From Clostridiaceae bacterium (GTDB taxonomy: Bacteria > Bacillota_A > Clostridia > Clostridiales > Clostridiaceae), in NCBI GenBank assembly GCA_029256485.1, contig JAQSXU010000020.1, positions 1 through 46,970 of the forward strand: a DNA stretch of 46,970 bases, read 5' to 3'. Each line of letters starts with the position of its first letter. Position 1 is the first letter of the stretch. The notes beneath the pieces were generated by a model. That model saw only the letters and a list, made by a program, of their open reading frames with translations, did not search any database and was not told the DNA's origin. The position numbers and the translations under genes were made by a program. Below are positions 25,919-34,691 of the stretch, piece by piece.

Positions 25919-27871
25919 TCACTGCTTTAAGCTGTTAGTTTTTTGTCCCAGGGCAAGTACTATATCTTCCATGCTTTCCAGCACATCCTGATAGCTTAAA
26001 TATACATCTATTGTCAGGTGGTTATCTTCAAGGCAGCATTCCTTCAGCCTTCCATAAAGATATTTGCCTCCAGTGAGTAAATTTCTAGGCTGCTTATTAA
26101 ATTGCCTTGGTAAATATCCTAATATATAGCCTTTATTACTGGTAACCATAACCGCATTTTCATCATAGGGGTTATTAACATCAGCTTTTAAATATAGCAA
26201 ATCATTTATTTTTATTTTATTTTCAACCACACTGGTATCTCTATATAGCACGCCAGCAACATCAGTGGTAAAAAGATAAATATCTTTAAAATAGGACTTT
26301 ACCGCTATATTCCTTATATCTGTATATTCTCTTGCCTTATTTCCATTTATTTTATTTTCATCTATAAGTCTTTCCATTTTTATTTTTATAGAATGGCTGG
26401 TTTCAACCTCCATGGCCTGCCTTATTTTACTCACCGTTTCACTGTCCCAGTTTCTTTTATTCTTTTTTAAATAATACACAGCTTCTTCCCTACACTTTGG
26501 AAACCTGGCTTGAAGTGCCCTAACAGGTAAATCCATGTCTACAAAACCATAATCATTTAAATTATTTAAAATACAAAACAAACATATATCTGGTTTATAA
26601 TCTGTTGCGATATCGTTTTCATCTATGCCTTCAGCACCGCATAATATTTCTTCAAATGGAAGAGTCATATTGGCATAATTAATAAGCTCTTTAATATTAT
26701 TTTCATTTTTACTTTCTGAAAGGAATAAATAAATATCTACATTATAATTGTCCTTTTCTAAAATTGGTAAAACATCTTCAAAGGTTAAATCTAAGCCTAT
26801 TGCCTTTGATACATATATATAAGTTTTACCCTGTTCTTCAGTTTTTTTCAAAGATTCTTTTAAAACTGCCTTCCATTTATTATTTTTTAATATATCTAAG
26901 CATTTATTTTTAATTTCTTTTTCAATGGTTATTGTCCATCCATTTTTTCTTTTAGAAACAGCTTCAGTATCAAATAAATAAGGTCTCATCCATGTTTCAA
27001 TATAGGCAACAGCACATAAATCCTGAAATGAATATGCATACTTCTCTGCATACTTCATATACACCTTTACTGTTTCCACACCATCTTCAAGCTCATAAAT
27101 ATCATTATCTTTTACTGAAAGTATATAATATAACAGCATTGAAATCTTTGACAGTTCAGCTTTATTTATGTCCCTGCTTTCTAAGTACCAGCTCATATCC
27201 ACTTTTTCAGTACATATAATGGCTGATATTTCTCTTAACACTACATTATGGCATCCATTTTCAATAATCCACTGCTTAATTTCATCATTTATAGGGTATA
27301 GATTTTTTAAGCAGTGTACTTTACCATATCCATAGGTCTTTTTAGCTAGGTTGAAAACAAATGAGTTATAATGATCCCAATTTCTAGTGGATGTTACAGC
27401 ATAAAAGGTAAATTCGCTGTGCATTCCAAGTACATCAATAATCTTCTTTGAATTTTCCGGTTTACAAATTCCCAGTATAGTAATTCCTAGTTTTATTTCT
27501 TCAAAGCTGTTGCTGCATGCTGCTAGTTTTATACCCACATCAGCAAGCTTTTCTAAATCTATTAAATTTTCAAGTATATATAATTTTAACAGCTTACAAA
27601 ATTCATAATAATAAGTGATAAATCTATCCTCATTTATAAAATTAAATAAATTATCGTGTTCAGCTTCATCCCCTAAATAATTGTTAATAAGCATTAATAA
27701 ATTTTGTGCCTTCACCGTTTGAATTTTTTCTGGTAATGTTTCACTAAAAAAAATATAGTAGGAATCTTCTAATCCAGAGGTCTCATAATCCTGATCTTCA
27801 TAAATGCAATTAGGATTTTCTCTAGAATATCTATATATTTTTTGAAAAATGCTCTCCCCTTTACTAAACAT
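25919..27871 (-). CDS. HIRAN-domain protein with helical repeats
   Basis: 650 residues. Residues ~1-510 are mostly helical and look like HEAT-type repeats (for example VRALQARFPKCREEAVYYL, ~450). Residues ~520-620 hold a HIRAN domain, with the diagnostic VNNPYDENAVMV followed by GYILGYLPRQF. HIRAN domains bind single-stranded 3' DNA ends in fork-remodelling enzymes such as HLTF, but no helicase or nuclease domain is present here. A role in DNA damage recognition is possible, not shown. GAGGGG lies before the ATG. It precedes the MutS2-like gene, which has its own promoter. Confidence 0.72.
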   Translation of the reverse strand: MFSKGESIFQKIYRYSRENPNCIYEDQDYETSGLEDSYYIFFSETLPEKIQTVKAQNLLMLINNYLGDEAEHDNLFNFINEDRFITYYYEFCKLLKLYILENLIDLEKLADVGIKLAACSNSFEEIKLGITILGICKPENSKKIIDVLGMHSEFTFYAVTSTRNWDHYNSFVFNLAKKTYGYGKVHCLKNLYPINDEIKQWIIENGCHNVVLREISAIICTEKVDMSWYLESRDINKAELSKISMLLYYILSVKDNDIYELEDGVETVKVYMKYAEKYAYSFQDLCAVAYIETWMRPYLFDTEAVSKRKNGWTITIEKEIKNKCLDILKNNKWKAVLKESLKKTEEQGKTYIYVSKAIGLDLTFEDVLPILEKDNYNVDIYLFLSESKNENNIKELINYANMTLPFEEILCGAEGIDENDIATDYKPDICLFCILNNLNDYGFVDMDLPVRALQARFPKCREEAVYYLKKNKRNWDSETVSKIRQAMEVETSHSIKIKMERLIDENKINGNKAREYTDIRNIAVKSYFKDIYLFTTDVAGVLYRDTSVVENKIKINDLLYLKADVNNPYDENAVMVTSNKGYILGYLPRQFNKQPRNLLTGGKYLYGRLKECCLEDNHLTIDVYLSYQDVLESMEDIVLALGQKTNSLKQ

Positions 27872-28110
27872 AATATCCCCTCGTTATATATGAATTAGTT
27901 CCACATTGTATAATTCTATATGATTTTGAATATACCTTCACAAATTCACAATTATTCCAATATTTTTAGTTTTCAATATATTTTATGTATTACATTGTTC
28001 TTAGTTGCCATGAAAATCTATAATATACTTGTTAAAGATAAAATACCATAAATTATCAAGGAATCTAATAGGGATTTTGACGCTCATATTTGTAAAATTG
28101 ATTATAAATA

Positions 28111-28134
28111 GGCTTACATTGATGAATGTAAGCC
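28111..28134. terminator. Intrinsic terminator of the AraC gene
   Basis: A perfect 10-bp stem GGCTTACATT/AATGTAAGCC with a four-base loop, 14 bases after the AraC stop. The 277 bases between this gene and the HIRAN gene hold nothing else recognisable. Confidence 0.7.
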
Positions 28135-28147
28135 CTCTTTCTATATT

Positions 28148-29020
28148 TTATTTGGAATTTGTCTTTTTCTCAATAGGAATCCATACTTCGCAAAAGCAGC
28201 CTGCCTCAAGATCTTTGGAATATAATTCAAAATCAGTATCATCAAGCATACTATACTCTGAGCCTGGAAGAAAATCTGAGAAGATTCTACTCCATGTTTC
28301 ACCTATGCATTTGCCAGTTTCACCCATACATTTAAAAACTGCCCATAATGTAGGTTTTACTTCCCATATGGTGAATCCATCTGGTACACTGCCGCCTTTA
28401 AATTGCATTCCAATACCATAGTCAAAGTATTTGCTTTCCTTGGATACTGGTGCACAAGCCCCATAAACATCATGATTGATGGTGTTTTCTTGTAAAACAT
28501 CAAAGGTGCCATCTTTGTCGCATCTATTCCAAAATTCTGGGATTTCAGTGTTTCCCTGTTCTGAAATTGATTCATTCCTAAACTTTTCAACCTTCGCCAG
28601 CAGTTTAAATTGTTCTCTTTTTTCAATTCTATAGTCCATAACAGTACCACCTTCCAATTTTATTTTAATAAGAAGACGATTAAAAGACTTTAGTTTCATT
28701 CCTGCACGCCTTGCCACATTTGGAGTAACACCATGGAATCTGGCAAATGCCTTTGTAAAACTTTCCGGAGAATCATAACCATATTTTAAAGCAACATCAA
28801 TTACCTTTGAATCAGACATAGATAGCTCCTGTCCAGCCATGGATAATCTTCTATTTCTCATATACTCATTTGCTGTAATACCAGTAATTAAGCTAAATAT
28901 TCTATGAAAATGATAGCTTGACATGAATACATGCTTTGCCACATCTTCATAGGTAATAGGTTCTAATATATGCTCCTCCATATAGTCAATTGCCATCTGC
29001 AGGCTTTGAACAAAATCCAT
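28148..29020 (-). CDS. AraC-family regulator with GyrI-like effector domain
   Basis: 290 residues from ATG 29020, chosen because GGAGG ends eight bases upstream; an in-frame ATG at 29035 overlaps that site. Residues ~5-105 form the two HTH motifs of AraC (YEDVAKHVFMSSYHFHRIF and IDVALKYGYDSPESFTKAF). Residues ~125-285 are a GyrI-like small-molecule-binding domain (AVFKCMGETGKCIGETW and FCEVWIPIE). Proteins of this build (Rob/SoxS-like with GyrI fold) respond to drugs or other small molecules. Targets unknown; the ferredoxin/flavodoxin gene upstream is in the same orientation. Confidence 0.86.
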   Translation of the reverse strand: MDFVQSLQMAIDYMEEHILEPITYEDVAKHVFMSSYHFHRIFSLITGITANEYMRNRRLSMAGQELSMSDSKVIDVALKYGYDSPESFTKAFARFHGVTPNVARRAGMKLKSFNRLLIKIKLEGGTVMDYRIEKREQFKLLAKVEKFRNESISEQGNTEIPEFWNRCDKDGTFDVLQENTINHDVYGACAPVSKESKYFDYGIGMQFKGGSVPDGFTIWEVKPTLWAVFKCMGETGKCIGETWSRIFSDFLPGSEYSMLDDTDFELYSKDLEAGCFCEVWIPIEKKTNSK

Positions 29021-29101
29021 TATTATCACCTCCATGTATAAATTGTACTAAAATGTAACTGTTACTTCCTATCCTGCCTTGTTCACCTTTGTCCAAATTG
29101 C

Positions 29102-29920
29102 CTATATAAACAACTCTGGCTCTCTTCTGTGAGCAAACTGAATTTCCAATTCACTCTTATGTGTTAAATAATCAACATCATCATAATACTTTGCCGAAAC
29201 AGGGCATTTTTTAATGCATGCACCACATTTAATGCAGATACCATTTAGTTTTGAAACATCCTCGGAATTAATGGAACCCATAGGGCATACACTTACACAA
29301 AGTTTACAATTAGTACATCTGCCATTTGTTTTTGGAGTAACCTTTCTAATATCCACAGGATTACCATGTTTATCTTTAGGTTTATAATAATTTCTATAGG
29401 GTTTATCTCCGCTTACAGTAATGGTGTTCAATTTATCTTCATTGGTGAATTTTTTAAATATTTCATTGCCAAATCCCTGTACTATAGATAAATCCTTTTC
29501 ATCAGGTCTGTTTTTTGCAAGAATTTTAGAAAATGAGTGTTCTCCAATAAATGCACCCGCTGCCAAAACTATAAAGCCGTTTAATTCTAGAATATCTTTT
29601 AATTCCATTAAAGCATCATCATAGTTTCTGTTTCCATAAACAACTACAGCTATTGCCAATGCTCCATTGCCCTTAATAGTATTTAGATATTTAAGTAATA
29701 TATTTGGAACTCTTCCCGCATAAACTGGAACTCCTATAATAACAATATCTTCTTGGGTAAAATCCACTGATTCCTTTCTAATATCTTTTAATGTAAAATC
29801 AATATTTCTTTTAACTTCTTTTGAATTCATGTTTTCTAAAACACTATTTGATAACGCAGTCACTATTTTCTTGGTTGAACCAGTAGGACTAAAATACATT
29901 ATATTTATTTTCTTATTCAA
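29102..29920 (-). CDS. EFR1-family flavodoxin/ferredoxin fusion protein
   Basis: 272 residues. The N-terminal flavodoxin-like domain has the FMN phosphate loop FSPTGSTKK (~10-18) and GVPVYAGRVP (~63). The C-terminus carries two 4Fe-4S motifs, CTNCKLCVSVCP (~203) and CIKCGACIKKCP (~230). It should shuttle electrons between the FMN and iron-sulfur centres in the cytoplasm of an anaerobe; partners are unknown. It starts at TTG 29920, with AAGGGGG eight bases upstream. That G run is nearly complementary to the C-rich loop of the small RNAs described here. Confidence 0.88.
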   Translation of the reverse strand: MNKKINIMYFSPTGSTKKIVTALSNSVLENMNSKEVKRNIDFTLKDIRKESVDFTQEDIVIIGVPVYAGRVPNILLKYLNTIKGNGALAIAVVVYGNRNYDDALMELKDILELNGFIVLAAGAFIGEHSFSKILAKNRPDEKDLSIVQGFGNEIFKKFTNEDKLNTITVSGDKPYRNYYKPKDKHGNPVDIRKVTPKTNGRCTNCKLCVSVCPMGSINSEDVSKLNGICIKCGACIKKCPVSAKYYDDVDYLTHKSELEIQFAHRREPELFI

Positions 29921-30202
29921 AATAATACCCCCTTAATTATTCATATAAATGCACTGATTACTTTCAGATTTCAAATTTAACTATATTATAATCCCCCTTC
30001 ATATTTACATTACAAAAAAAAGTATAGGTTAATATATCACTATTAGACTATTCTGCCAACAATATGAATTTCCTCTAATTTCTTTTCATTTAAACTAAAT
30101 TTACTTAGGAGAGCAAAAAATAATATGGCATATATAATTTTTTTTCGCTAAAAATAAAATTACTTGTAAATTTAAATTCTTAAGGAGTGTGATTGCCTAG
30201 TA

Positions 30203-31435
30203 ATGAGAGAAAATGTGAACTCAATATTATTTTTTGTTTTTATTATAATTACTAGTCTTTTATCAGGCTGCCAAAGCAAAATCGAAAATATTGATAATCC
30301 TCAGATAAAAAATTTTTCAAAAGTTACTGCTGTAGAATATAAGAGCACTAATGAAGATAACATAGATTCCTTTGTTCCATGCATTGCTGACACTGTGGAT
30401 AAGGAAGAGATTAGATCAGAAGTTGAAAGAATATTTAATCAGCGTTCAGCATGTCTTGTTTCTGGAGACACAGGTCCTTTAAATGAACTTTTTGATACCT
30501 CCCAAAAGTATGGTAAATGGGCATTAGAACATGAGATTAAAAGGGTAAAATATCTTAACCAATGGTCAGATCAGAGAGATATTACATTTGGTAAAATAGA
30601 ATCATCTGTAAGAATTAATAAGATTTACCCTAAGGGTAAAGTCATGAAAATAGCCCTGCAGGAATCCTACAAGTTTGAATATACTTATAATGGGGATGAA
30701 AATTCTACAGTTAACTGCTTCGGAGTTGGAATAAGACATACTGCTAGTTTAACTAAAAAGAATGATAAGTGGGTTATTTACAATGACTGGTATACTGACT
30801 GCTTTGAGGATGCCCTGCATAATTTTACTATCAGTATTCCTAACTTACCATTACCAATACACTCAATTTTGGATAGAAGTCATGAAGCTTCATATCTTCG
30901 CAGACCATTTTATGACAGACAGAAGGCAGTTGCTTATGCTGATAAATATTGTGGTGCAGCCTGGGGCAGCGGCAACAATTTTAAGTATAATAAGAAATAC
31001 AGTGATTATAATGGTGCGGGCGGTGACTGTACTAATTTTATATCTCAAGTATTAGGAGATAAAGAAGAGGGCGGAGGTATGCCAATTGGCGGCGGCTGGA
31101 CATCGGGCAGCCATGCCTGGTCCAATGCAGATGGTTTAAAAAACTTTTTAATATACAGCGGAAGAGGAAGTGTAATCAGTGTTGGTACCTACAAGGATTT
31201 AACTAAACCTACAGAAGCCCTTCCCAATGGTGCCGTTGGAAAGTTAAAGCTTGGAGACTTAGTTGCCTATGAGAAAGGCAGAGGAAATATAGATCATTTT
31301 GCTGTGATAACAGGCTTTGATTCTCATGGTTATCCATTAGTAAACTCCCATACCACTGACAGATATCATGTGCCTTGGGACTTAGGATGGGGTGACTCTA
31401 AAATTAGATTCTTCCTTATTCATATAAATGGTTAA
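30203..31435 (+). CDS. Lipoprotein with putative amidase domain
   Basis: 410 residues. A lipobox (LLSGC, Cys ~23) after a hydrophobic stretch predicts a lipid-anchored surface protein. Residues ~50-225 form an unrecognised domain; residues ~245-405 match the putative amidase domain (Amidase_6), a papain-like fold with the cysteine in GGDCTNFISQ (~276), the histidine in DHFAVITG (~363) and VNSHTTDRYH. Related domains occur in cell-wall-active or sporulation proteins. The ATG is ~15 bases from AAGGAG, a long gap, so the GTG four codons later may be used. Monocistronic. Confidence 0.83.
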   Translation: MRENVNSILFFVFIIITSLLSGCQSKIENIDNPQIKNFSKVTAVEYKSTNEDNIDSFVPCIADTVDKEEIRSEVERIFNQRSACLVSGDTGPLNELFDTSQKYGKWALEHEIKRVKYLNQWSDQRDITFGKIESSVRINKIYPKGKVMKIALQESYKFEYTYNGDENSTVNCFGVGIRHTASLTKKNDKWVIYNDWYTDCFEDALHNFTISIPNLPLPIHSILDRSHEASYLRRPFYDRQKAVAYADKYCGAAWGSGNNFKYNKKYSDYNGAGGDCTNFISQVLGDKEEGGGMPIGGGWTSGSHAWSNADGLKNFLIYSGRGSVISVGTYKDLTKPTEALPNGAVGKLKLGDLVAYEKGRGNIDHFAVITGFDSHGYPLVNSHTTDRYHVPWDLGWGDSKIRFFLIHING

Positions 31436-31440
31436 AAAGC

Positions 31441-31477
31441 AAAATATCCCTTGTTGTTTTGTAACAAGGGATATTTT
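31441..31477. terminator. Strong bidirectional terminator
   Basis: A perfect 15-bp stem (31441-31455 with 31463-31477) has A and T runs on the two sides. It serves the amidase gene (plus) and the GNAT remnant (minus). Confidence 0.85.
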
Positions 31478-31703
31478 TTATAATATTTTTTCATATAGCT
31501 TAAACCAATCCAGTCCGTAGTTTCCGAGTCCCAGGTCCACTGTATCAATATATTTAAATCCGCATTTTTCATACAATGTTATAGCAGGTATATTTTTTTC
31601 GTAAACATCCAGCCTAATTGACCTAGCCTTTGACTTTATACTGTATTCATCAGCAAATTCCATTAATATCATTTGCTTTTCCTAATTCAATAATAAAATC
31701 CAT
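31478..31703 (-). pseudogene. GNAT N-acetyltransferase remnant with internal deletion
   Basis: An excellent start (AAGGAGG, then ATG 31703) encodes MDFIIELGKANDINGIC and then a stop. The sequence passes, in another frame, into a typical GNAT C-terminal half ending at 31478 (IRLDVYEKNIPAITLYEKCG, FKYIDTVDLG), which includes the acetyl-CoA-binding tail region. The central ~60-70 residues, with the main acetyl-CoA loop, are missing. The deletion joined the ends out of frame. The remaining part cannot be an enzyme. Confidence 0.8.
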
Positions 31704-31731
31704 ATATGTATTCCTCCTTAAACAGTGAATA

Positions 31732-32556
31732 TTAATCATCCAGCAATGGCAGCTCACAATTTTTTTTACATACTAACAAACCATGATTACTCATTCCTAA
31801 AATACTTTTTTCTCTGCAGCTTTTTAAAGTATAATAAATCCATTCAGCATATTCATCATCATTCATTCCATCTATATAATCTCTTAAAAAAGGGTTTAAT
31901 CCATCTGTACCTGCATGATCAACAATTTGAACATCAAATTGCTGAATAAATGATTCCATTTCCTCAGGAGTAGTAAAAAAGGCATCTGTCCAGAAGCACT
32001 CCTTTTCCCCTTCTTTTATAGTGCCTGTATTTAATATTTTATCTATAAATTTATGGGATAAAAAGCTTTTATCCCTTAGCATTACATGGTGCAGCACATA
32101 ATACTTATTTATATATGCAATTGCCAGGATCCCGTCTTTTTTTAAAACTCTTAAGGCTTCCTGAATACATTTCTCCCTAAGTTTCTCCTCAGTAACATGG
32201 TATAATGGTCCAAGACATGTTACCACATCAAAGCTTTCTGATTCATATTTACTTAAGTCAACAGCATCAGCTGTTTCTGCTGTTAAATTAATCTTATTTT
32301 TTGTTGCTTTCAATTTTTCATTGATAATTTCAATATGCTTCGGTGTAATGTCTGTGGCAAGTACCTGATTTCCTTTTTCAGCATAATAAAATGAATATAC
32401 CCCAGTGCCTGCACCTAATTCAAGAATTTTGTGCCGTGGTTTTATATATTGATCCAATATCTTTGTAGTTACTGTAAACTCAACTTTTCTGGAATTAGTT
32501 GTATTAAGTCTAATATCCTCATTAGTATTTTCATAGTAATTTGCAACGTTACTCAT
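31732..32556 (-). CDS. Class I SAM-dependent methyltransferase
   Basis: 274 residues from ATG 32556, chosen for GAGGG just upstream; the longer frame from 32601 has no site. Motif I is LELGAGTGVYSFYYAEKG (~43), the acidic residue VLATDIT follows (~64), then TADAVDLS and FDVVTCLGPLYHV (~108) as motif IV. The C-terminal third is helical. This is a Methyltransf_25 type enzyme; the substrate is unknown. It starts 55 bases from the promoter box of small-RNA copy 3, transcribed divergently. It is followed downstream by the GNAT remnant. Confidence 0.85.
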   Translation of the reverse strand: MSNVANYYENTNEDIRLNTTNSRKVEFTVTTKILDQYIKPRHKILELGAGTGVYSFYYAEKGNQVLATDITPKHIEIINEKLKATKNKINLTAETADAVDLSKYESESFDVVTCLGPLYHVTEEKLREKCIQEALRVLKKDGILAIAYINKYYVLHHVMLRDKSFLSHKFIDKILNTGTIKEGEKECFWTDAFFTTPEEMESFIQQFDVQIVDHAGTDGLNPFLRDYIDGMNDDEYAEWIYYTLKSCREKSILGMSNHGLLVCKKNCELPLLDD

Positions 32557-32610
32557 AATATTCACCCTCTCATAATTGCAATTTTTACAATTATAACACA
32601 CTTAATTAAT

Positions 32611-32666
32611 TATTCACAAAATTATCTTATTTTTGTCATAATACTGTCATATTTATATTTTATTAT
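32611..32666 (+). promoter_or_regulatory. PhoB/PhoP-box-like promoter, sRNA copy 3
   Basis: TTCACA (32613), TTATCT (32622), TTGTCA (32633) and CTGTCA (32644) give successive half-sites, the last three exactly 11 bp apart. The pair TGTCATA/TGTCATA is a perfect direct repeat. The -10 TATTAT (32661-32666) starts 16 bases after the last TGTCATA. Confidence 0.62.
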
Positions 32667-32672
32667 AGAAGC

Positions 32673-32771
32673 ATAGATAAACAAATTGTTTATCTTAAAT
32701 ATAAGTTTTAGTAATTAAAGTCCCCCTTTAATTAACAAAAAGCTGTGAATTTACCTTTTCACAGCTTTTTT
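32673..32771 (+). ncRNA. Candidate small RNA, C-rich-loop family, copy 3
   Basis: About 99 nt. A 5' hairpin GATAAACAA/TTGTTTATC (32676-32694) precedes the conserved 9-bp hairpin (32712-32720 with 32726-32734) with loop TCCCC, then the terminator (AAAAAGCTGTGAA, 32737-32749, with TTCACAGCTTTTT, 32758-32770). It ends three bases before the stop codon of the PIN gene on the other strand, which it may also terminate. Its terminator and spacer are closest to copy 4. Confidence 0.65.
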
Positions 32772-32773
32772 GA

Positions 32774-33220
32774 TTATTCATTTTCTACTAACATCTTTAA
32801 TGTCATTACTCTATCATTACCTAATATTTGATTTGCAGCATTAAATAAATATTTATCCTCTGTTACTAGAATAAGATTACCATCTAAAAAGCAAGCATAT
32901 AAAAGCAATAAATCAATATCTGATAATTTATTTATATTGTCAAAATAAGCATTACCTTTCTTAGAATATTTTATATCTATCATATTATAAAATTCTTTAA
33001 TATTCTTTCTATCCACTTCTAAAATAAAAGCAAGTAATTTGCAAAATCTATCTGATAGCACATGCTGGCCTCTATATTCCTTCATTTCTTTTACAACAAG
33101 TTCTTCGCTGACTTCTTTTAAAATTTTGATTTTCTTATCATCATTAAGCTTATCAATAACAGAAGGATACTGCTTCCAAAGACCTATTACAACATTAGTA
33201 TCTAACAAATACTCATTCAT
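32774..33220 (-). CDS. PIN-domain protein, orphan
   Basis: 148 residues with the PIN nuclease pattern: LLDTNVVIGL (first Asp, ~6), a central acidic stretch (VSEELVVKEM), LSDIDLLLLYA (~105) and VTEDKYLF (~119). PIN proteins are metal-dependent RNases, often VapC-type toxins. No antitoxin-sized gene is adjacent on this strand, so it may be an orphan toxin or a housekeeping RNase. It is bracketed by small-RNA copies 3 and 4 in the opposite orientation. Confidence 0.75.
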   Translation of the reverse strand: MNEYLLDTNVVIGLWKQYPSVIDKLNDDKKIKILKEVSEELVVKEMKEYRGQHVLSDRFCKLLAFILEVDRKNIKEFYNMIDIKYSKKGNAYFDNINKLSDIDLLLLYACFLDGNLILVTEDKYLFNAANQILGNDRVMTLKMLVENE

Positions 33221-33309
33221 AATTATTACTCCTGTAATTGTGACATATATTATTTCTCATATCATTTTAATAATATATTTACCTCTATGGACATAATTTA
33301 TAAATAATT

Positions 33310-33365
33310 TATTCACAAAATTATCTTATTTCTGTCATAATACTGTCATAATTTCACGCTATTAT
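33310..33365 (+). promoter_or_regulatory. PhoB/PhoP-box-like promoter, sRNA copy 4
   Basis: TTCACA (33312), then TGTCATA (33333-33339) and TGTCATA (33344-33350), a perfect 11-bp-spaced repeat. The -10 TATTAT (33360-33365) again begins 16 bases after the second repeat start. Confidence 0.62.
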
Positions 33366-33371
33366 ATAATC

Positions 33372-33446
33372 ATAAGATATTAGTAATTAAAGTCCCCCTT
33401 TAATTAACAAAAAGCTGTGAATTTACCTTTTTTCACAGCTTTTTTG
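33372..33446 (+). ncRNA. Candidate small RNA, C-rich-loop family, copy 4
   Basis: About 75 nt, the short form without the 5' GATAAACA hairpin. It has the conserved 9-bp hairpin with loop TCCCC (33383-33405) and the terminator AAAAAGCTGTGAA/TTCACAGCTTTTTT. Promoter and terminator are almost identical to copy 3, 700 bp away, so one arose from the other by local duplication. It is 120 bases from the left end of the IS1595 element. Confidence 0.65.
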
Positions 33447-33447
33447 A

Positions 33448-33522
33448 TTATTCTTTAAGTTTTAATTTTATATATTTTTTTATTGCATTGATATGCATTG
33501 GGGAAAAATCAGCTCCATTCAT
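33448..33522 (-). CDS. Possible 24-residue small protein
   Basis: ATG 33522 has AAGGGG nine bases upstream and encodes MNGADFSPMHINAIKKYIKL with a short basic tail, then TAA. Just upstream, the IS1595 element has been inserted at 33566; beyond its other end lies TGCTATAAT on the minus strand, an extended -10. The insertion may therefore have cut this frame from its promoter. It may be a real small gene or a fragment; no family recognised. Confidence 0.25.
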   Translation of the reverse strand: MNGADFSPMHINAIKKYIKLKLKE

Positions 33523-33557
33523 ATCTATTTCCCCTTATTTACAATCACATTATATTT

Positions 33558-33565
33558 AAATTTTT
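33558..33565. repeat. Target-site duplication, left copy
   Basis: AAATTTTT occurs directly before the left end of the IS1595 element and again directly after its right end (35895-35902). Eight bases is the usual duplication length of IS1595-family transposition. Confidence 0.85.
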
Positions 33566-33656
33566 GGCTCTGTTAGATAATATTAGTGATATAGCATAAA
33601 ATTCATCAAAATGTGTTATAATATGGTTATAATGTAAATTTTGTGAGGCGATTTTG

Positions 33657-34691
33657 ATGGCAAGTGTAGGAACTTTAAAAACGGATATAAGAACACTTTC
33701 TGATATAGAACTACAAGACTTATTTAACTTTATTGGGGAGATAATGACACTCAATTCACTCTCAAGCAACCTACCTAAAGATTGTAGAGAATTAAGGTTT
33801 TCAGGTGGAGAGGTATGCCCTCACTGTAATTCTGACAATATAGTTAAAAATGGTAAGTTATGTGGAAAACAACGATATAGGTGCAAGTCTTGTGGTAAAA
33901 CCTTTAACGATTTCACAAAATCTGCATTATCAAATACCAAACTATCTTTAGAAAAATGGACTGAATACGCTAAATGCATGATTCTTGGCTATTCTATAAG
34001 GAAATGTTCAGATATTATTGGTGTATGTGTTAAAACTTCATTTTACATGAGACATAAAATACTTGATGCTGTTAGGATGTTTGTGGGTGTTGGCAGTGTA
34101 GAAGGGATTGTTGAAATGGACGAAACTTTCCTTGCGGAGTCTTTTAAGGGAAACCATAGGAAAAGTGGCTTTCATATGCCAAGACCTTCTCGTAAGCGTG
34201 GCAAGGAAGTAAAAAAGCGTGGTATAAGCAGTGAACAGGTTTGTGTGGCAACTGCAATAGACAGAAATGGTGATTTAATTATGGAAATGGTATGTAAAGG
34301 TAGAGTAAGCCATATCAACCTTGAGAGGCTTTATAACGGTCATATAAGTGATGATTCTATTATTTGTACCGATAGTCATAAAAGTTATATTCAATTTGCG
34401 TCAGACCTTCATTTGGAGCATAAAAGAATAATGAGGGGACATCATAAAAACGGTATTTATCACATTAACCATATAAATAGTCTTCATAGCCAGTTTAAAG
34501 AGTGGATGTACAGATTTCATGGTGTTTCCACCAAGTTTCTTGCTAATTACCTTCATTGGTTTAAGTGGTTACAATTGTTCAATGAGGATAAGGAAATAAT
34601 CAAAAGTAAGAATTTATTAGTCCATAGCACTGTTAAATTTGTTGATACAAAAATCCAAAATTTTAAAGGGAGAGAACCAGTTTTTGCATAA
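33657..34691 (+). CDS. IS1595-family transposase
   Basis: 344 residues. An N-terminal zinc ribbon (CPHCNSDNI and CKSCGKTF, ~46-80) precedes an ISXO2-like catalytic domain with the first Asp in VEMDETFLAESFKGN (~160), a second Asp in ICTDSHKSY (~240) and the HxxN region near HINSLHSQF. All expected catalytic residues are present and the frame is uninterrupted. ATG 33657 is used because GAGG lies eight bases before it; the TTG one codon earlier is less likely. Confidence 0.92.
   Translation: MASVGTLKTDIRTLSDIELQDLFNFIGEIMTLNSLSSNLPKDCRELRFSGGEVCPHCNSDNIVKNGKLCGKQRYRCKSCGKTFNDFTKSALSNTKLSLEKWTEYAKCMILGYSIRKCSDIIGVCVKTSFYMRHKILDAVRMFVGVGSVEGIVEMDETFLAESFKGNHRKSGFHMPRPSRKRGKEVKKRGISSEQVCVATAIDRNGDLIMEMVCKGRVSHINLERLYNGHISDDSIICTDSHKSYIQFASDLHLEHKRIMRGHHKNGIYHINHINSLHSQFKEWMYRFHGVSTKFLANYLHWFKWLQLFNEDKEIIKSKNLLVHSTVKFVDTKIQNFKGREPVFA

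Noticed and set aside
32774..33220. Classical VapBC toxin-antitoxin pair
   Set aside because: No antitoxin-sized frame with a ribosome binding site is adjacent on the minus strand.
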